From positions 868,001 through 932,000 of the forward strand of contig NZ_VFQC01000001.1 of the NCBI RefSeq assembly GCF_006717075.1: a stretch of DNA of 64,000 nt. The letters run 5' to 3'. This document shows, one piece after another, positions 31,946 through 39,125 of this stretch; position 1 is the first letter of the stretch; every line of letters begins with the position of its first letter. Position numbers and translations under genes: made by a program. Under the pieces are notes generated by a model that saw nothing but the letters and a program-made list of their open reading frames with translations, made no database searches and had not been told where the DNA came from. This DNA is from Haloactinospora alba (lineage in GTDB: Bacteria > Actinomycetota > Actinomycetes > Streptosporangiales > Streptosporangiaceae).

Positions 31946-33038
31946 CGTCGAAGCTGCAACCACCGGTGACGTTGCGCACCTCGGCCCGGCCCTCGTGGGC
32001 CTCGACGATCCCGCGGACGATGGCCAGCCCCAGGCCGGCTCCCGAGGGCGGGGTGCGGGCGCCGTTGCCACGCCAACCGGTGGTGAAGACCCGCGGCAGG
32101 TCGTGTTCCGGTATGCCCCCGCAGCTGTCGGTGACCGACAGCACGGCCGTCTCCCCGTCGGTACCGCGCTGCGCGGCTATCGCCACCGTGCCGTCGGCGG
32201 GGGTGCTGCGGATGGCGTTGAGCAGGAGGTTGCCCAGCACCCGGGTCATCTCCTTCCCGTCGACCTCGACCGGTATCCCCTCCACCCTGTCGGTGACCAG
32301 GTGGATACCGTGTTCCCGGGCCAGCGGACCGGCGGCTGCCAGGGCGTCGCCGAACAGTTCGTCGGTCGACGTCCGAGCGGGGGACAGGGACAGCGTCCCC
32401 GCGTGGATCCGGGACAGTTCGAACAGGTCGCCCACCATGGAGTTGAGCCGGTCCACCTCGGTGCGGATCCGCTGCAGGTAGCGCTGCGGCTCGGGAGCCA
32501 TCCCGTCCTCCAGGGCCTCCGACATGGCACGCAGCCCCGCCAGCGGCGTCCGCAGGTCATGGGAGATCCAGGCGACCAGCTCGCGGCGGGATTCCTCCAG
32601 AGCCTGTTCCCGCTCGCGGGACTCGCGGAGTTTCGCGCTGGTGGCCGCCAGCTCCTCGCTGAGCCTCTGCAGCTCCGCGGTCGCCGGTGTCTCGGGAGCC
32701 GCGAAACTGCCGCCCTCCCCGAAGGAGCGAGCGGCCCGGGTGAGCGCGTCGCTGCGGGCGACCACCCACCGGCCCAGAAGCAGCGCCGTCGCCAGGGAGA
32801 CGATGGCGGCCATGGCGCAGACGGTGGTGACGACCGTCAGGTCGTGCGGTGACAGGAACATCGCCCGCGCGACCGCGAGTGTCCCGGCCAGCATGGACAG
32901 GACGGTGACCCCCGCGACGACCGTGAGCGACACGGCGACCGACCGGTGGCGCAGCACCCTGAGGACCACCGCACCGAGCAGCCCGGCCGCGGCCGCGCCG
33001 AGAAAGGCGAACAGTGCTATCAGGGGAAGCTCACGCAC
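31920..33038 (-). CDS. Sensor histidine kinase
   Basis: 372 residues. Two or three membrane segments in the first 95 residues with little extracellular sequence, a HAMP-like linker (VVARSDALTRAARSF), the H-box AWISHDLRTPLAGLRAMSEA with the phosphorylated His, the N-box NLLLNAIRSTPADG, and the G boxes DSCGGIPEHDL and GAGLGLAIVRGIVEAH. The lack of a sensor domain suggests it detects a signal within the membrane. The start is GTG 33038, only 3 nt after the response-regulator stop, so the pair forms one transcript. It probably controls the surrounding glycosyl-type genes. Confidence 0.92.
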   Translation of the reverse strand: MRELPLIALFAFLGAAAAGLLGAVVLRVLRHRSVAVSLTVVAGVTVLSMLAGTLAVARAMFLSPHDLTVVTTVCAMAAIVSLATALLLGRWVVARSDALTRAARSFGEGGSFAAPETPATAELQRLSEELAATSAKLRESREREQALEESRRELVAWISHDLRTPLAGLRAMSEALEDGMAPEPQRYLQRIRTEVDRLNSMVGDLFELSRIHAGTLSLSPARTSTDELFGDALAAAGPLAREHGIHLVTDRVEGIPVEVDGKEMTRVLGNLLLNAIRSTPADGTVAIAAQRGTDGETAVLSVTDSCGGIPEHDLPRVFTTGWRGNGARTPPSGAGLGLAIVRGIVEAHEGRAEVRNVTGGCSFDVTLPTARG

Positions 33039-33041
33039 GGT

Positions 33042-33752
33042 TCACTCCCCAGCGGCGGTGTCGCACCGGTACCCCACGCCCCAGACGGTCGTGATCAGGC
33101 GGGGGTGTGCGGGATCGTCCTCGACCTTGCCGCGCAGCCGGCGCACGTGCACGGTGACAGTGGAGAGGTCACCGAACTCCCACCCCCACACCTCCCGCAT
33201 GAGGTACTCGCGGCTGAACGCCTGGCCGGGGTTGCGCAGCAGGTACGCCAGGAGGTCGAACTCGCGCAGTGTCAGGGAGAGCTCCTGCCCGTTCTTGGTC
33301 GCGCGCCTGCCCACCGGGTCGAGGACGATACCGGCGGCTTTCAGCAGCGGGCCGGTGTTGTTGCGCGCGCTGCTGCGGCGGAGGACGGACTCCACCCGGA
33401 GGACCAGCTCGCGAGGACTGAACGGTTTCGTGACGTAGTCGTCCGCACCGACCTCCAACCCGAGGATCCGGTCGTCCTCTTCACCCCGGGCGGTGAGCAT
33501 CACCACCGGTACGGGGCCTCTCCCGCGCAGGAGCCGGCACACCTCCAGCCCGTCCATGCCGGGAAGCATGAGGTCGAGAACGACCATGTCCGGCCAGTGG
33601 GCCTCGGCGCGTTCCAGCGCGGTGTTCCCGTCAGCGGCACGGTCGACGGTGTATCCCGCGCTGTCCAGATAACCGGTGACGATCTCCGCGACGGTGGGGT
33701 CGTCGTCCACCACGAGCACGCGGTCGGACAGCGGCGCCTGCGAGGTTTGCAT
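33042..33752 (-). CDS. OmpR/PhoB-family response regulator
   Basis: 236 residues. The receiver domain has the acidic pocket VLVVDDDP, the phospho-Asp in VVLDLMLPGMDGLEV, and T and K in VMLTARGEEDD and DDYVTKPFSPREL. The winged-helix DNA-binding domain follows (LSLTLREFDLLAYLLRNPGQ, VTVHVRRLRGKVE, TVWGVGYRC). Length is standard. The ATG 33752 is preceded by CAGAAT at 6 nt, so the transcript looks leaderless. It shares a 115-bp divergent region with the GT2 gene, in which TTTCGTAAG may be its own binding site. Confidence 0.93.
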   Translation of the reverse strand: MQTSQAPLSDRVLVVDDDPTVAEIVTGYLDSAGYTVDRAADGNTALERAEAHWPDMVVLDLMLPGMDGLEVCRLLRGRGPVPVVMLTARGEEDDRILGLEVGADDYVTKPFSPRELVLRVESVLRRSSARNNTGPLLKAAGIVLDPVGRRATKNGQELSLTLREFDLLAYLLRNPGQAFSREYLMREVWGWEFGDLSTVTVHVRRLRGKVEDDPAHPRLITTVWGVGYRCDTAAGE

Positions 33753-33758
33753 ACGGCG

Positions 33759-33764
33759 ATTCTG
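33759..33764 (-). promoter_or_regulatory. -10 box of a leaderless promoter (response regulator)
   Basis: On the minus strand CAGAAT stands 6 nt before the ATG at 33752; no ribosome site is visible. Confidence 0.45.
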
Positions 33765-33821
33765 ACACCGGCGGCGGACACGGACACCCGCCCCGGCTCC
33801 CCGTTCGGGCCGATGTCCGTA

Positions 33822-33830
33822 TTTCGTAAG
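33822..33830. promoter_or_regulatory. TTTCGTAAG word between response regulator and GT2 genes
   Basis: TTTCGTAAG is found here, 32 nt before the -10 candidate of the GT2 gene, and inverted in front of the epimerase gene (30800-30809). A shared operator of the adjacent two-component system would explain this. Confidence 0.35.
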
Positions 33831-33861
33831 GCGCTGATCCCCGAGATCCCGGTATCGGTTC

Positions 33862-33867
33862 TGTAAC
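33862..33867 (+). promoter_or_regulatory. -10 candidate of the GT2 operon
   Basis: TGTAAC lies 9 nt before GTG 33877. Its -35 region is poor, which would fit activation by the response regulator. Confidence 0.35.
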
Positions 33868-34668
33868 GTGGCCGACGTGACCGACGCACCCCATGATGAC
33901 GAGAACCCGGACACGGCAACGGTCGACGTGGTTCTTCCGTGCCTCGACGAGGCGCGTGCTCTTCCCTGGGTCCTGGAACGCGTACCCGCAGGCTGGCGGG
34001 CGATCGTCGTCGACAACGGCTCCACCGACGGTTCTCCCGACATCGCCCGCCGGAACGGGGCGAGGGTCGTGCACGAGCCGCGGCGCGGTTTCGGAGCCGC
34101 CTGCCACGCGGGTCTGACGGCCGCTGACGCCGACATCGTGTGCTTCTGCGACTGCGACGCCTCGCTCGACCCTGGCGAGCTCCCACGGCTCGTGCGACTC
34201 GTCCGGACGGGAGCGGCGCACCTGGTGCTGGGACGGAGGAGACCGCGGCAACGCGGCGCCTGGCCGTTGCGCGCGCGGTTGGGCAACCTCACCCTCACCC
34301 GTATGCTGCGGCGCCGCACCGGCGTGGCGCTGCACGACCTGGGGCCGATGCGGGCCGCCCGCCGGGAAGCGCTGCTCTCCCTGGACCTCTCCGACCGGCG
34401 CAGCGGTTACCCCCTCCAGATGGTGGTGCGGGCCGCGAACGCCGGATGGAGCGTGACCGAGCGGGACGTCCCCTACCTGCCGCGCTCGGGAGCGTCGAAA
34501 GTGACCGGTACCTGGCGCGGCGTGTGGCATGCGGTGTGCGACATGCGCCGCGTGCTGCGCCGGGAGGCACCACTCGGACGCTCGACGGGGCCGAACTCCG
34601 CAACCGGGCGAAACACCGACACCGACCGCGCGTCCCGTCCCCCGACCCCGGGAAAGGAGGGCCGGTGA
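33868..34668 (+). CDS. Family 2 glycosyltransferase (polyprenyl-phosphate glycosyltransferase-like)
   Basis: 266 residues. GT-A fold: VDVVLPCLDEARALPWVLER at the N-terminus, IVVDNGSTDGSPDIA, the donor-binding DCDASLDPGELPRLV and GRRRPRQRGAWP. It resembles DPM1/GtrB enzymes that move a sugar from a nucleotide to polyprenyl phosphate, but has no C-terminal membrane segments. It begins a translationally coupled operon with the DUF2064 and methyltransferase genes (GTGA and ATGA overlaps). The start is GTG 33868, or GTG 33877 if the message is leaderless. The last 40 residues are a charged, low-complexity tail. Confidence 0.88.
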   Translation: MADVTDAPHDDENPDTATVDVVLPCLDEARALPWVLERVPAGWRAIVVDNGSTDGSPDIARRNGARVVHEPRRGFGAACHAGLTAADADIVCFCDCDASLDPGELPRLVRLVRTGAAHLVLGRRRPRQRGAWPLRARLGNLTLTRMLRRRTGVALHDLGPMRAARREALLSLDLSDRRSGYPLQMVVRAANAGWSVTERDVPYLPRSGASKVTGTWRGVWHAVCDMRRVLRREAPLGRSTGPNSATGRNTDTDRASRPPTPGKEGR

Positions 34669-35315
34669 CCACACCCGAGGGGCCCGTGACCCTGCTCATC
34701 ATCGCCAAGGAACCCGTGCCGGGGTACGCGAAGACCCGCCTGACTCCCGAGTACACGCCGGGGGAGGCGGCCCTGCTCGCGCGGGAAGCGCTGTCCGACA
34801 CCCTGGACGCCGTCCTCGCCAGTCCAGCCAAGCGTCGTGTCCTCGTGCTCGACGGAGCCACGGGCGACTGGTTGCCGCCGGGTATCGAGGTGGCTCCCCA
34901 GAGCTCCGGCGGGCTCGACGAACGGATCGCGGCGGCCTTCGCGCAGTGCCGCGGCCCGACCCTCCTCCTCGGTATGGACACGCCGCAGGTGACTCCCCAC
35001 CTGCTCGCGCCCGCCCTGGCAGTGGACGCCTGGGGCGACCGGGACGCCTGGTTCGGCCCGGCTCTGGACGGCGGTTTCTGGACGATCGGCCTCGCCGACC
35101 CGGACCCGGAGCTCGTCCGCGGGGTCCCGATGTCGGTCCCGCACACCGGGGAGGTGCAGCGCGAACGGCTCGCAGCGGCGGGGCTCACGGTGCGCGACCT
35201 CCCTACACTGCGCGACCTCGACACGGCAGCGGACGTCGCGCACGTCGCCTCCGCCGCTCCCGGGACCCGGTTCGCCGCCGCCGTGGCGCGTCTCAACGGT
35301 GCCGCGACCGGATGA
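34665..35315 (+). CDS. DUF2064 (TIGR04282) nucleotidyltransferase-like protein
   Basis: 216 residues. TIGR04282/DUF2064 proteins share the GT-A/nucleotidyltransferase fold and are often encoded beside GT2 enzymes; their chemistry is not established. Landmarks: LLIIAKEPVPGYAKTRLTPE at the N-terminus, LLLGMDTPQVTPHLL in the middle, and FGPALDGGFWTIGLAD near the end. The start is GTG 34665, which overlaps the GT2 stop by four bases (GTGA), with GGAAAGGAGG in front. Its own stop overlaps the next start (ATGA). A role in making or loading the sugar donor for the GT2 enzyme is plausible. Confidence 0.85.
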   Translation: MTTPEGPVTLLIIAKEPVPGYAKTRLTPEYTPGEAALLAREALSDTLDAVLASPAKRRVLVLDGATGDWLPPGIEVAPQSSGGLDERIAAAFAQCRGPTLLLGMDTPQVTPHLLAPALAVDAWGDRDAWFGPALDGGFWTIGLADPDPELVRGVPMSVPHTGEVQRERLAAAGLTVRDLPTLRDLDTAADVAHVASAAPGTRFAAAVARLNGAATG

Positions 35316-35986
35316 GCGCCACCGAATCGACACGTGAACGCGGCGCCGGTTCCTGGCGAGCCGACCCCTACACCGACGCGTTGCGTACCGGACACGGCCC
35401 GTTGTTCCTCCGCCGCAGGGACGGGTGGATGCTGCCACTGGAGGTGGAGCGCTGGTGCGCCGGCGCCGACACGTCAGACATGTCCGTGTTGCGGCGGTGC
35501 GAGGGTTCCGTTCTCGACCTCGGGTGCGGCCCCGGTCGGATGGTGGCCGCGCTGTCCGCGCTGGGGTGTCCGACACTCGGTGTCGACGTGAGCCCGGCAG
35601 CGGTGTCCCGCTCCGTCCACGCCGGAGGTCCGGCCGTGTGCGGGTCGGTCTTCGACCCCGTCCCCGGGGAGGGGGACTGGGGAACGGCCCTGCTCCTCGA
35701 CGGCAACATCGGTATCGGCGGGGACGTGCGCGCCCTGCTGCGGCGCGTGGGGGAACTCGTCGCCCCGGAGGGGCTGCTGCTGGCCGAGGCGGCCCCGGTG
35801 GACGTGGACGAACGGGTCCACGTACGGGTCGACGACGGGTGCGGTGGCTCGGGCCCCGACGAGTTCCCGTGGGCCCGGGCGGGAGTGGCGGCGCTGCTCT
35901 CCTACGGCCAGGACGCGGGCTGGGCCCTGGTGGAGCGGTGGACGGCTCCGGGGCGCGCGTTCGTCGCGTTGCGCCGCGCACCGTGA
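35312..35986 (+). CDS. SAM-dependent methyltransferase
   Basis: 224 residues. Class I methyltransferase: motif I VLDLGCGPGRMVAALSALG, motif II TLGVDVSPAAV, and LLLDGNIGIGGDVRALLRRV in the position of motif III. The N-terminal 35 residues (WRADPYTDALRTGHGPLFLR) are typical of the methyltransferases found in such GT2/DUF2064 operons. ATG 35312 overlaps the DUF2064 stop (ATGA), so translation is coupled. The acceptor is unknown; a sugar or lipid-linked glycan is likely from context. Confidence 0.87.
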   Translation: MSATESTRERGAGSWRADPYTDALRTGHGPLFLRRRDGWMLPLEVERWCAGADTSDMSVLRRCEGSVLDLGCGPGRMVAALSALGCPTLGVDVSPAAVSRSVHAGGPAVCGSVFDPVPGEGDWGTALLLDGNIGIGGDVRALLRRVGELVAPEGLLLAEAAPVDVDERVHVRVDDGCGGSGPDEFPWARAGVAALLSYGQDAGWALVERWTAPGRAFVALRRAP

Positions 35987-36088
35987 GCATCCGGGTGCCG
36001 CCGACTCCCGGAACGGGCGCCGGCGGCGGGAATCTGACGGTCCGGTGACATCGCGCCCGTGCCGGTGGGGACGCGGCCCTGTCCGCCG

Positions 36089-36094
36089 TAGCGT
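36089..36094 (+). promoter_or_regulatory. -10 box of a leaderless promoter (multispan protein)
   Basis: TAGCGT lies 6 nt before GTG 36101 with no ribosome site in front of the gene. Confidence 0.55.
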
Positions 36095-36100
36095 GGCCAC

Positions 36101-37525
36101 GTGAGCTACTTCCGTACCACCGAAACGGGTTCCCCCGACCCCGCCGCTCCCGGACCGCGCCACCGGTGGGACGTGGTGACGGCCGTCGCGGGGGCGCTCT
36201 TCGTCCTCACCGTCGCGGCCATCGGGTGGGTCCTGGAATACGAGGACGGCGAGATGAGCGGGGACCTCCACGTGGACTTCCCGCCCCTGCACGCCGACTG
36301 GCTGCCGCACGTCGGGCCGGGAAGCCCGGCAGCGTGCACCGTCGCCGTGCTGACGGTGGTCTACGGGCCCCGCGTGGCCGACCGGACACCGTGGCGCGGT
36401 CTGCTTCCCCTGACGTGGCTGGCGGCGATGGCCTGGACCTGGTCGCTGGCACTCGTCGACGGTTGGCGCCGGGGAGTGGCGGAGCAGCTCACCAACAAGT
36501 ACGAGTACCTGCACGAGATGGACCGGTTCGCCGACGTCGGAACCGCACTGCGCGGTTTCACCCAGCACATCCTGAAAGCGGCGCCCGACAACTGGGCCGT
36601 GCACGTGGCCGGGCACCCGCCGGGGGCGGTACTGACGTTCGTCGCGCTGGACCGTGTCGGACTGGGAGGCGGAACGTGGGCGGCCGTCTGGTGCATCACC
36701 GCCGGAAGCTCCGCAGCGGTCGCCGTACTCCTGGCGGTGCGTGCCCTCAGCGGGGAGTCCGTCGCGCGCCGGGCCGCACCGTTCGTCGCGCTGGCCCCCG
36801 CCGCCGTGTGGGTCGGTGTGTCGGCGGACGGCTACTTCGCCGCCGTGGCGGCGTGGGGCGTGACCCTGCTCGCGCTCGCGGCGACCCGCACCGTCCGCTA
36901 CCCCACCGCCGCAGCCCTGGCCTCCGGTCTGCTCCTGGGGCTCGTGGTGTACCTCTCCTACGGCCTCACCCTCATGGCGATCCCTGCGGTGGCGGTGCTG
37001 CTCATCACGCGCGCCTGGCGCCCACTGCCGCCTGTCCTGGTCGGCGCGCTCACCGTCGCCGCGGTGTTCACACTGGCTGGTTTCTACTGGTGGGAGGCCT
37101 ACGTCCTGCTGGTGGAACGCTACTACGAGGGGGTGGGCGGCGTGCGCCCGTTCAGCTACTGGGTGTGGGGCAACCTCGCCAACGTCGTCATCAGCGGCGG
37201 TCTGGCCGCCCTGGCGGGAACGCGCCGGGCGGCGGTAGGGACGGTGGCCGCGGGACGGCGATGGTGGAGCCGGGAGAACCCCGCCGCCTCCGCCAGCGGT
37301 TCCACCGACGGTCTGGTGCTGCTGGTCCTGGCCGTCGTGCTCGCGATCGCCGTCGCTGACCTCTCCGGGATGAGCAAGGCGGAGACCGCCCGCATCTGGC
37401 TGCCCTTCACCGTGTGGCTGCTGCCCGCAGCGGCGCTGCTTCCCGCGGTCGCGCACCGTTACTGGCTGTCGGGCCAGGCCGCCCTCGCCCTGGCGATCAA
37501 CCACCTTCTCCTCACCAGCTGGTGA
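36101..37525 (+). CDS. Multispan membrane protein, GT-C glycosyltransferase-like
   Basis: 474 residues with about 10-11 membrane segments. After the first segment there is a long extracytoplasmic loop (EYEDGEMSGDLHVDFPPLHA); the next loop holds YEYLHEMDRFADVGTALRGF and VHVAGHPPGAVLTFVALDRV. Acidic and His residues in these early loops resemble the metal/lipid-phosphate site of GT-C enzymes (GT39/GT83 type), which use polyprenyl-phosphate sugars. Such a donor could be supplied by the GT2 enzyme of the preceding operon. The assignment rests on topology and context, not on a definite signature. A strong hairpin follows 145 nt downstream. Confidence 0.75.
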   Translation: MSYFRTTETGSPDPAAPGPRHRWDVVTAVAGALFVLTVAAIGWVLEYEDGEMSGDLHVDFPPLHADWLPHVGPGSPAACTVAVLTVVYGPRVADRTPWRGLLPLTWLAAMAWTWSLALVDGWRRGVAEQLTNKYEYLHEMDRFADVGTALRGFTQHILKAAPDNWAVHVAGHPPGAVLTFVALDRVGLGGGTWAAVWCITAGSSAAVAVLLAVRALSGESVARRAAPFVALAPAAVWVGVSADGYFAAVAAWGVTLLALAATRTVRYPTAAALASGLLLGLVVYLSYGLTLMAIPAVAVLLITRAWRPLPPVLVGALTVAAVFTLAGFYWWEAYVLLVERYYEGVGGVRPFSYWVWGNLANVVISGGLAALAGTRRAAVGTVAAGRRWWSRENPAASASGSTDGLVLLVLAVVLAIAVADLSGMSKAETARIWLPFTVWLLPAAALLPAVAHRYWLSGQAALALAINHLLLTSW

Positions 37526-37670
37526 CGCCGCCACCGGCCAGGAACCCGGAGCCGGGGAGGTCCCGTCCGCAGCGGCAACGGCGCGCGTGGACCGTACCGG
37601 GACACGGTTACGGAAAGCAGCCACCCTTGTACCGGGGCCGTGGCGTCTGCTCCACTTCTGGAGGCTGCTC

Positions 37671-37694
37671 CCCGGGTGCACGACGGCACCCGGG
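37671..37694 (+). terminator. Hairpin upstream of the ornithine aminotransferase gene
   Basis: CCCGGGTGC pairs perfectly with GCACCCGGG around ACGACG. It is 145 nt after the multispan gene and 51 nt before the aminotransferase start, so it either ends the former transcript or attenuates the latter. Confidence 0.7.
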
Positions 37695-37705
37695 CGGGTA
37701 TCCAC

Positions 37706-37732
37706 TGATCGGAAAACGATCAACGGTGATCG
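37706..37732. promoter_or_regulatory. TGATCG repeats in front of the ornithine aminotransferase gene
   Basis: TGATCG-GAAAA-CGATCA (37706-37722) is a perfect inverted repeat, and a third TGATCG begins at 37727. All three lie within 40 nt of the start codon. They look like operator half-sites for a dimeric repressor; which one is unknown. Confidence 0.45.
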
Positions 37733-37744
37733 GAGGCCAACTGG

Positions 37745-39013
37745 ATGAGCGAGACCCGCGGTCTGGGCCAACGCGGTACTGGTGGCGACCCCACCACTCC
37801 CGCCGTGTCTACTGCCGACCACATCAACCTCGCAGACCTGCACTCGGCACACAACTACGCCCCACTCCCCGTCGTCCTCGCCGAAGGCGAGGGTGCCTGG
37901 GTCACCGACGTCGAGGGGAAGACCTACCTCGACTGTCTGGCCGGATACTCCGCGCTGAACTTCGGGCACCGCAACCCCGAGCTCGTGGCGGCGGCGCACC
38001 ACCAGCTCGACCGTCTCACCCTGACGAGCCGCGCCTTCCACAACGACCAGTTCGCACCGTTCGTGGCGGGACTCGCCGGACTGACCGGAAAAGAACGGGT
38101 CCTGCCGATGAACAGCGGTGCCGAAGCCGTCGAGACCGCGATCAAGGTCGCCCGGCGATGGGCCTACGACACCAAGGGGATCCCGGACAGCCACGCGACG
38201 ATCCTCGTCGCCTCCGGTAATTTCCACGGTCGTACCACCTCGATCATCTCCTTCTCCCAGGACCCGGACGCCTACGGCGGTTACGGTCCGTTCACGCCGG
38301 GCTTCCGCGTCGTCGAGTTCGGGAGCGCCGAGGCGATCGAAGAGGCGATCGACGAGACGACGGCCGCGGTCCTGGTGGAGCCGGTGCAGGGAGAGGCCGG
38401 CGTCCTCGTCCCACCGCCGCACTACCTTCCCCGCGTGCGCGAGATCTGCGACCGGGAACGGGTACTGCTCATCGCGGACGAGGTACAGTCCGGACTCGGC
38501 CGCACCGGAACCGTCCTGGCCTGCGAGCACAGCGGCGTCGTCCCGGACGCCTACGTGCTCGGGAAAGCCCTGGGAGGGGGAGTCCTCCCGGTGTCGGCCG
38601 TCGCCGCCGACGAGGACGTGCTCGGAGTGATCCACCCCGGCCAGCACGGCAGCACCTTCGGCGGCAACCCCCTCGCCTGCGCCGTGGGACGCACCGTCGT
38701 GCGGATGCTGCGCGAGGGACCCTACCTGTCCAACGCGCGGCGGCTCGGCGAGGTGCTGCGCACCCGGCTCAAGGAACTCGAACGCGAGGGTGTGCTCTCC
38801 TGGCGCTGCGTCGGACTGTGGGCGGGCATCGACATCGACCCGAACATCGCCACCGGCCGCGAGCTGTGCCGTCGCCTGGCCCAGCGGGGAGTCCTGGCCA
38901 AGGACACCCACGGTTCCACGGTCCGGTTGTCGCCGCCGCTGGTCACCACCGAGGAGGACGTGCACTGGGCGATGGACCAGGTGGCGGCGGTTCTCGCCGA
39001 ACTGCGCGGCTGA
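37745..39013 (+). CDS. rocD: Ornithine--oxo-acid transaminase
   Basis: 422 residues, class III aminotransferase. Converts ornithine and 2-oxoglutarate to glutamate semialdehyde and glutamate in arginine breakdown or proline synthesis. AHNYAPLPVVLAEGEGAWVT at the N-terminus is characteristic of RocD. PLP contacts are MNSGAEAVETAIKVARRW, LIADEVQSGLGRTG, and the Schiff-base Lys in YVLGKALGGGVLP, then [14 protein letters not shown]. The ATG has GGAGG at 9 nt. No arginase or dimethylargininase gene is adjacent. Repeat copy C begins about 30 nt after its stop. Confidence 0.93.
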   Translation: MSETRGLGQRGTGGDPTTPAVSTADHINLADLHSAHNYAPLPVVLAEGEGAWVTDVEGKTYLDCLAGYSALNFGHRNPELVAAAHHQLDRLTLTSRAFHNDQFAPFVAGLAGLTGKERVLPMNSGAEAVETAIKVARRWAYDTKGIPDSHATILVASGNFHGRTTSIISFSQDPDAYGGYGPFTPGFRVVEFGSAEAIEEAIDETTAAVLVEPVQGEAGVLVPPPHYLPRVREICDRERVLLIADEVQSGLGRTGTVLACEHSGVVPDAYVLGKALGGGVLPVSAVAADEDVLGVIHPGQHGSTFGGNPLACAVGRTVVRMLREGPYLSNARRLGEVLRTRLKELEREGVLSWRCVGLWAGIDIDPNIATGRELCRRLAQRGVLAKDTHGSTVRLSPPLVTTEEDVHWAMDQVAAVLAELRG

Positions 39014-39045
39014 CCGCGCGGACCCTCCGCGCCGGAGCGTGCCGA

Positions 39046-39120
39046 ACCCTGTTCGATGGACGCTGTCCGTGACGGGCGGTACGGCCGGTGCCGCGCGGTA
39101 GGACCCGCGTCCACCGGGCG
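39046..39120. repeat. Dispersed intergenic palindromic repeat, short copy C
   Basis: 75 bp. The left end CCCTGTTCGATGGACGC matches the left ends of copies A and B; the right end, reversed, reads GGTGGACGCGGGTCCTACCG and matches the left end of copy B again. This makes copy C a near palindrome made of the two termini, with little of the interior. It fills the gap between two convergent genes. Confidence 0.7.
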
Positions 39121-39125
39121 GGCCA

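Noticed and set aside
36166-37359. Long plus-strand open frame of 397 codons inside the multispan membrane protein gene
   Set aside because: Arg/Gly/Ala-rich translation without any recognisable motif; it is the alternative-frame shadow of the GT-C-like gene, common in high-GC DNA.
35474-38965. 1163-codon minus-strand open frame across several genes
   Set aside because: It runs antisense through the methyltransferase, multispan and rocD genes, all of which have clear family motifs. The translation is low-complexity.
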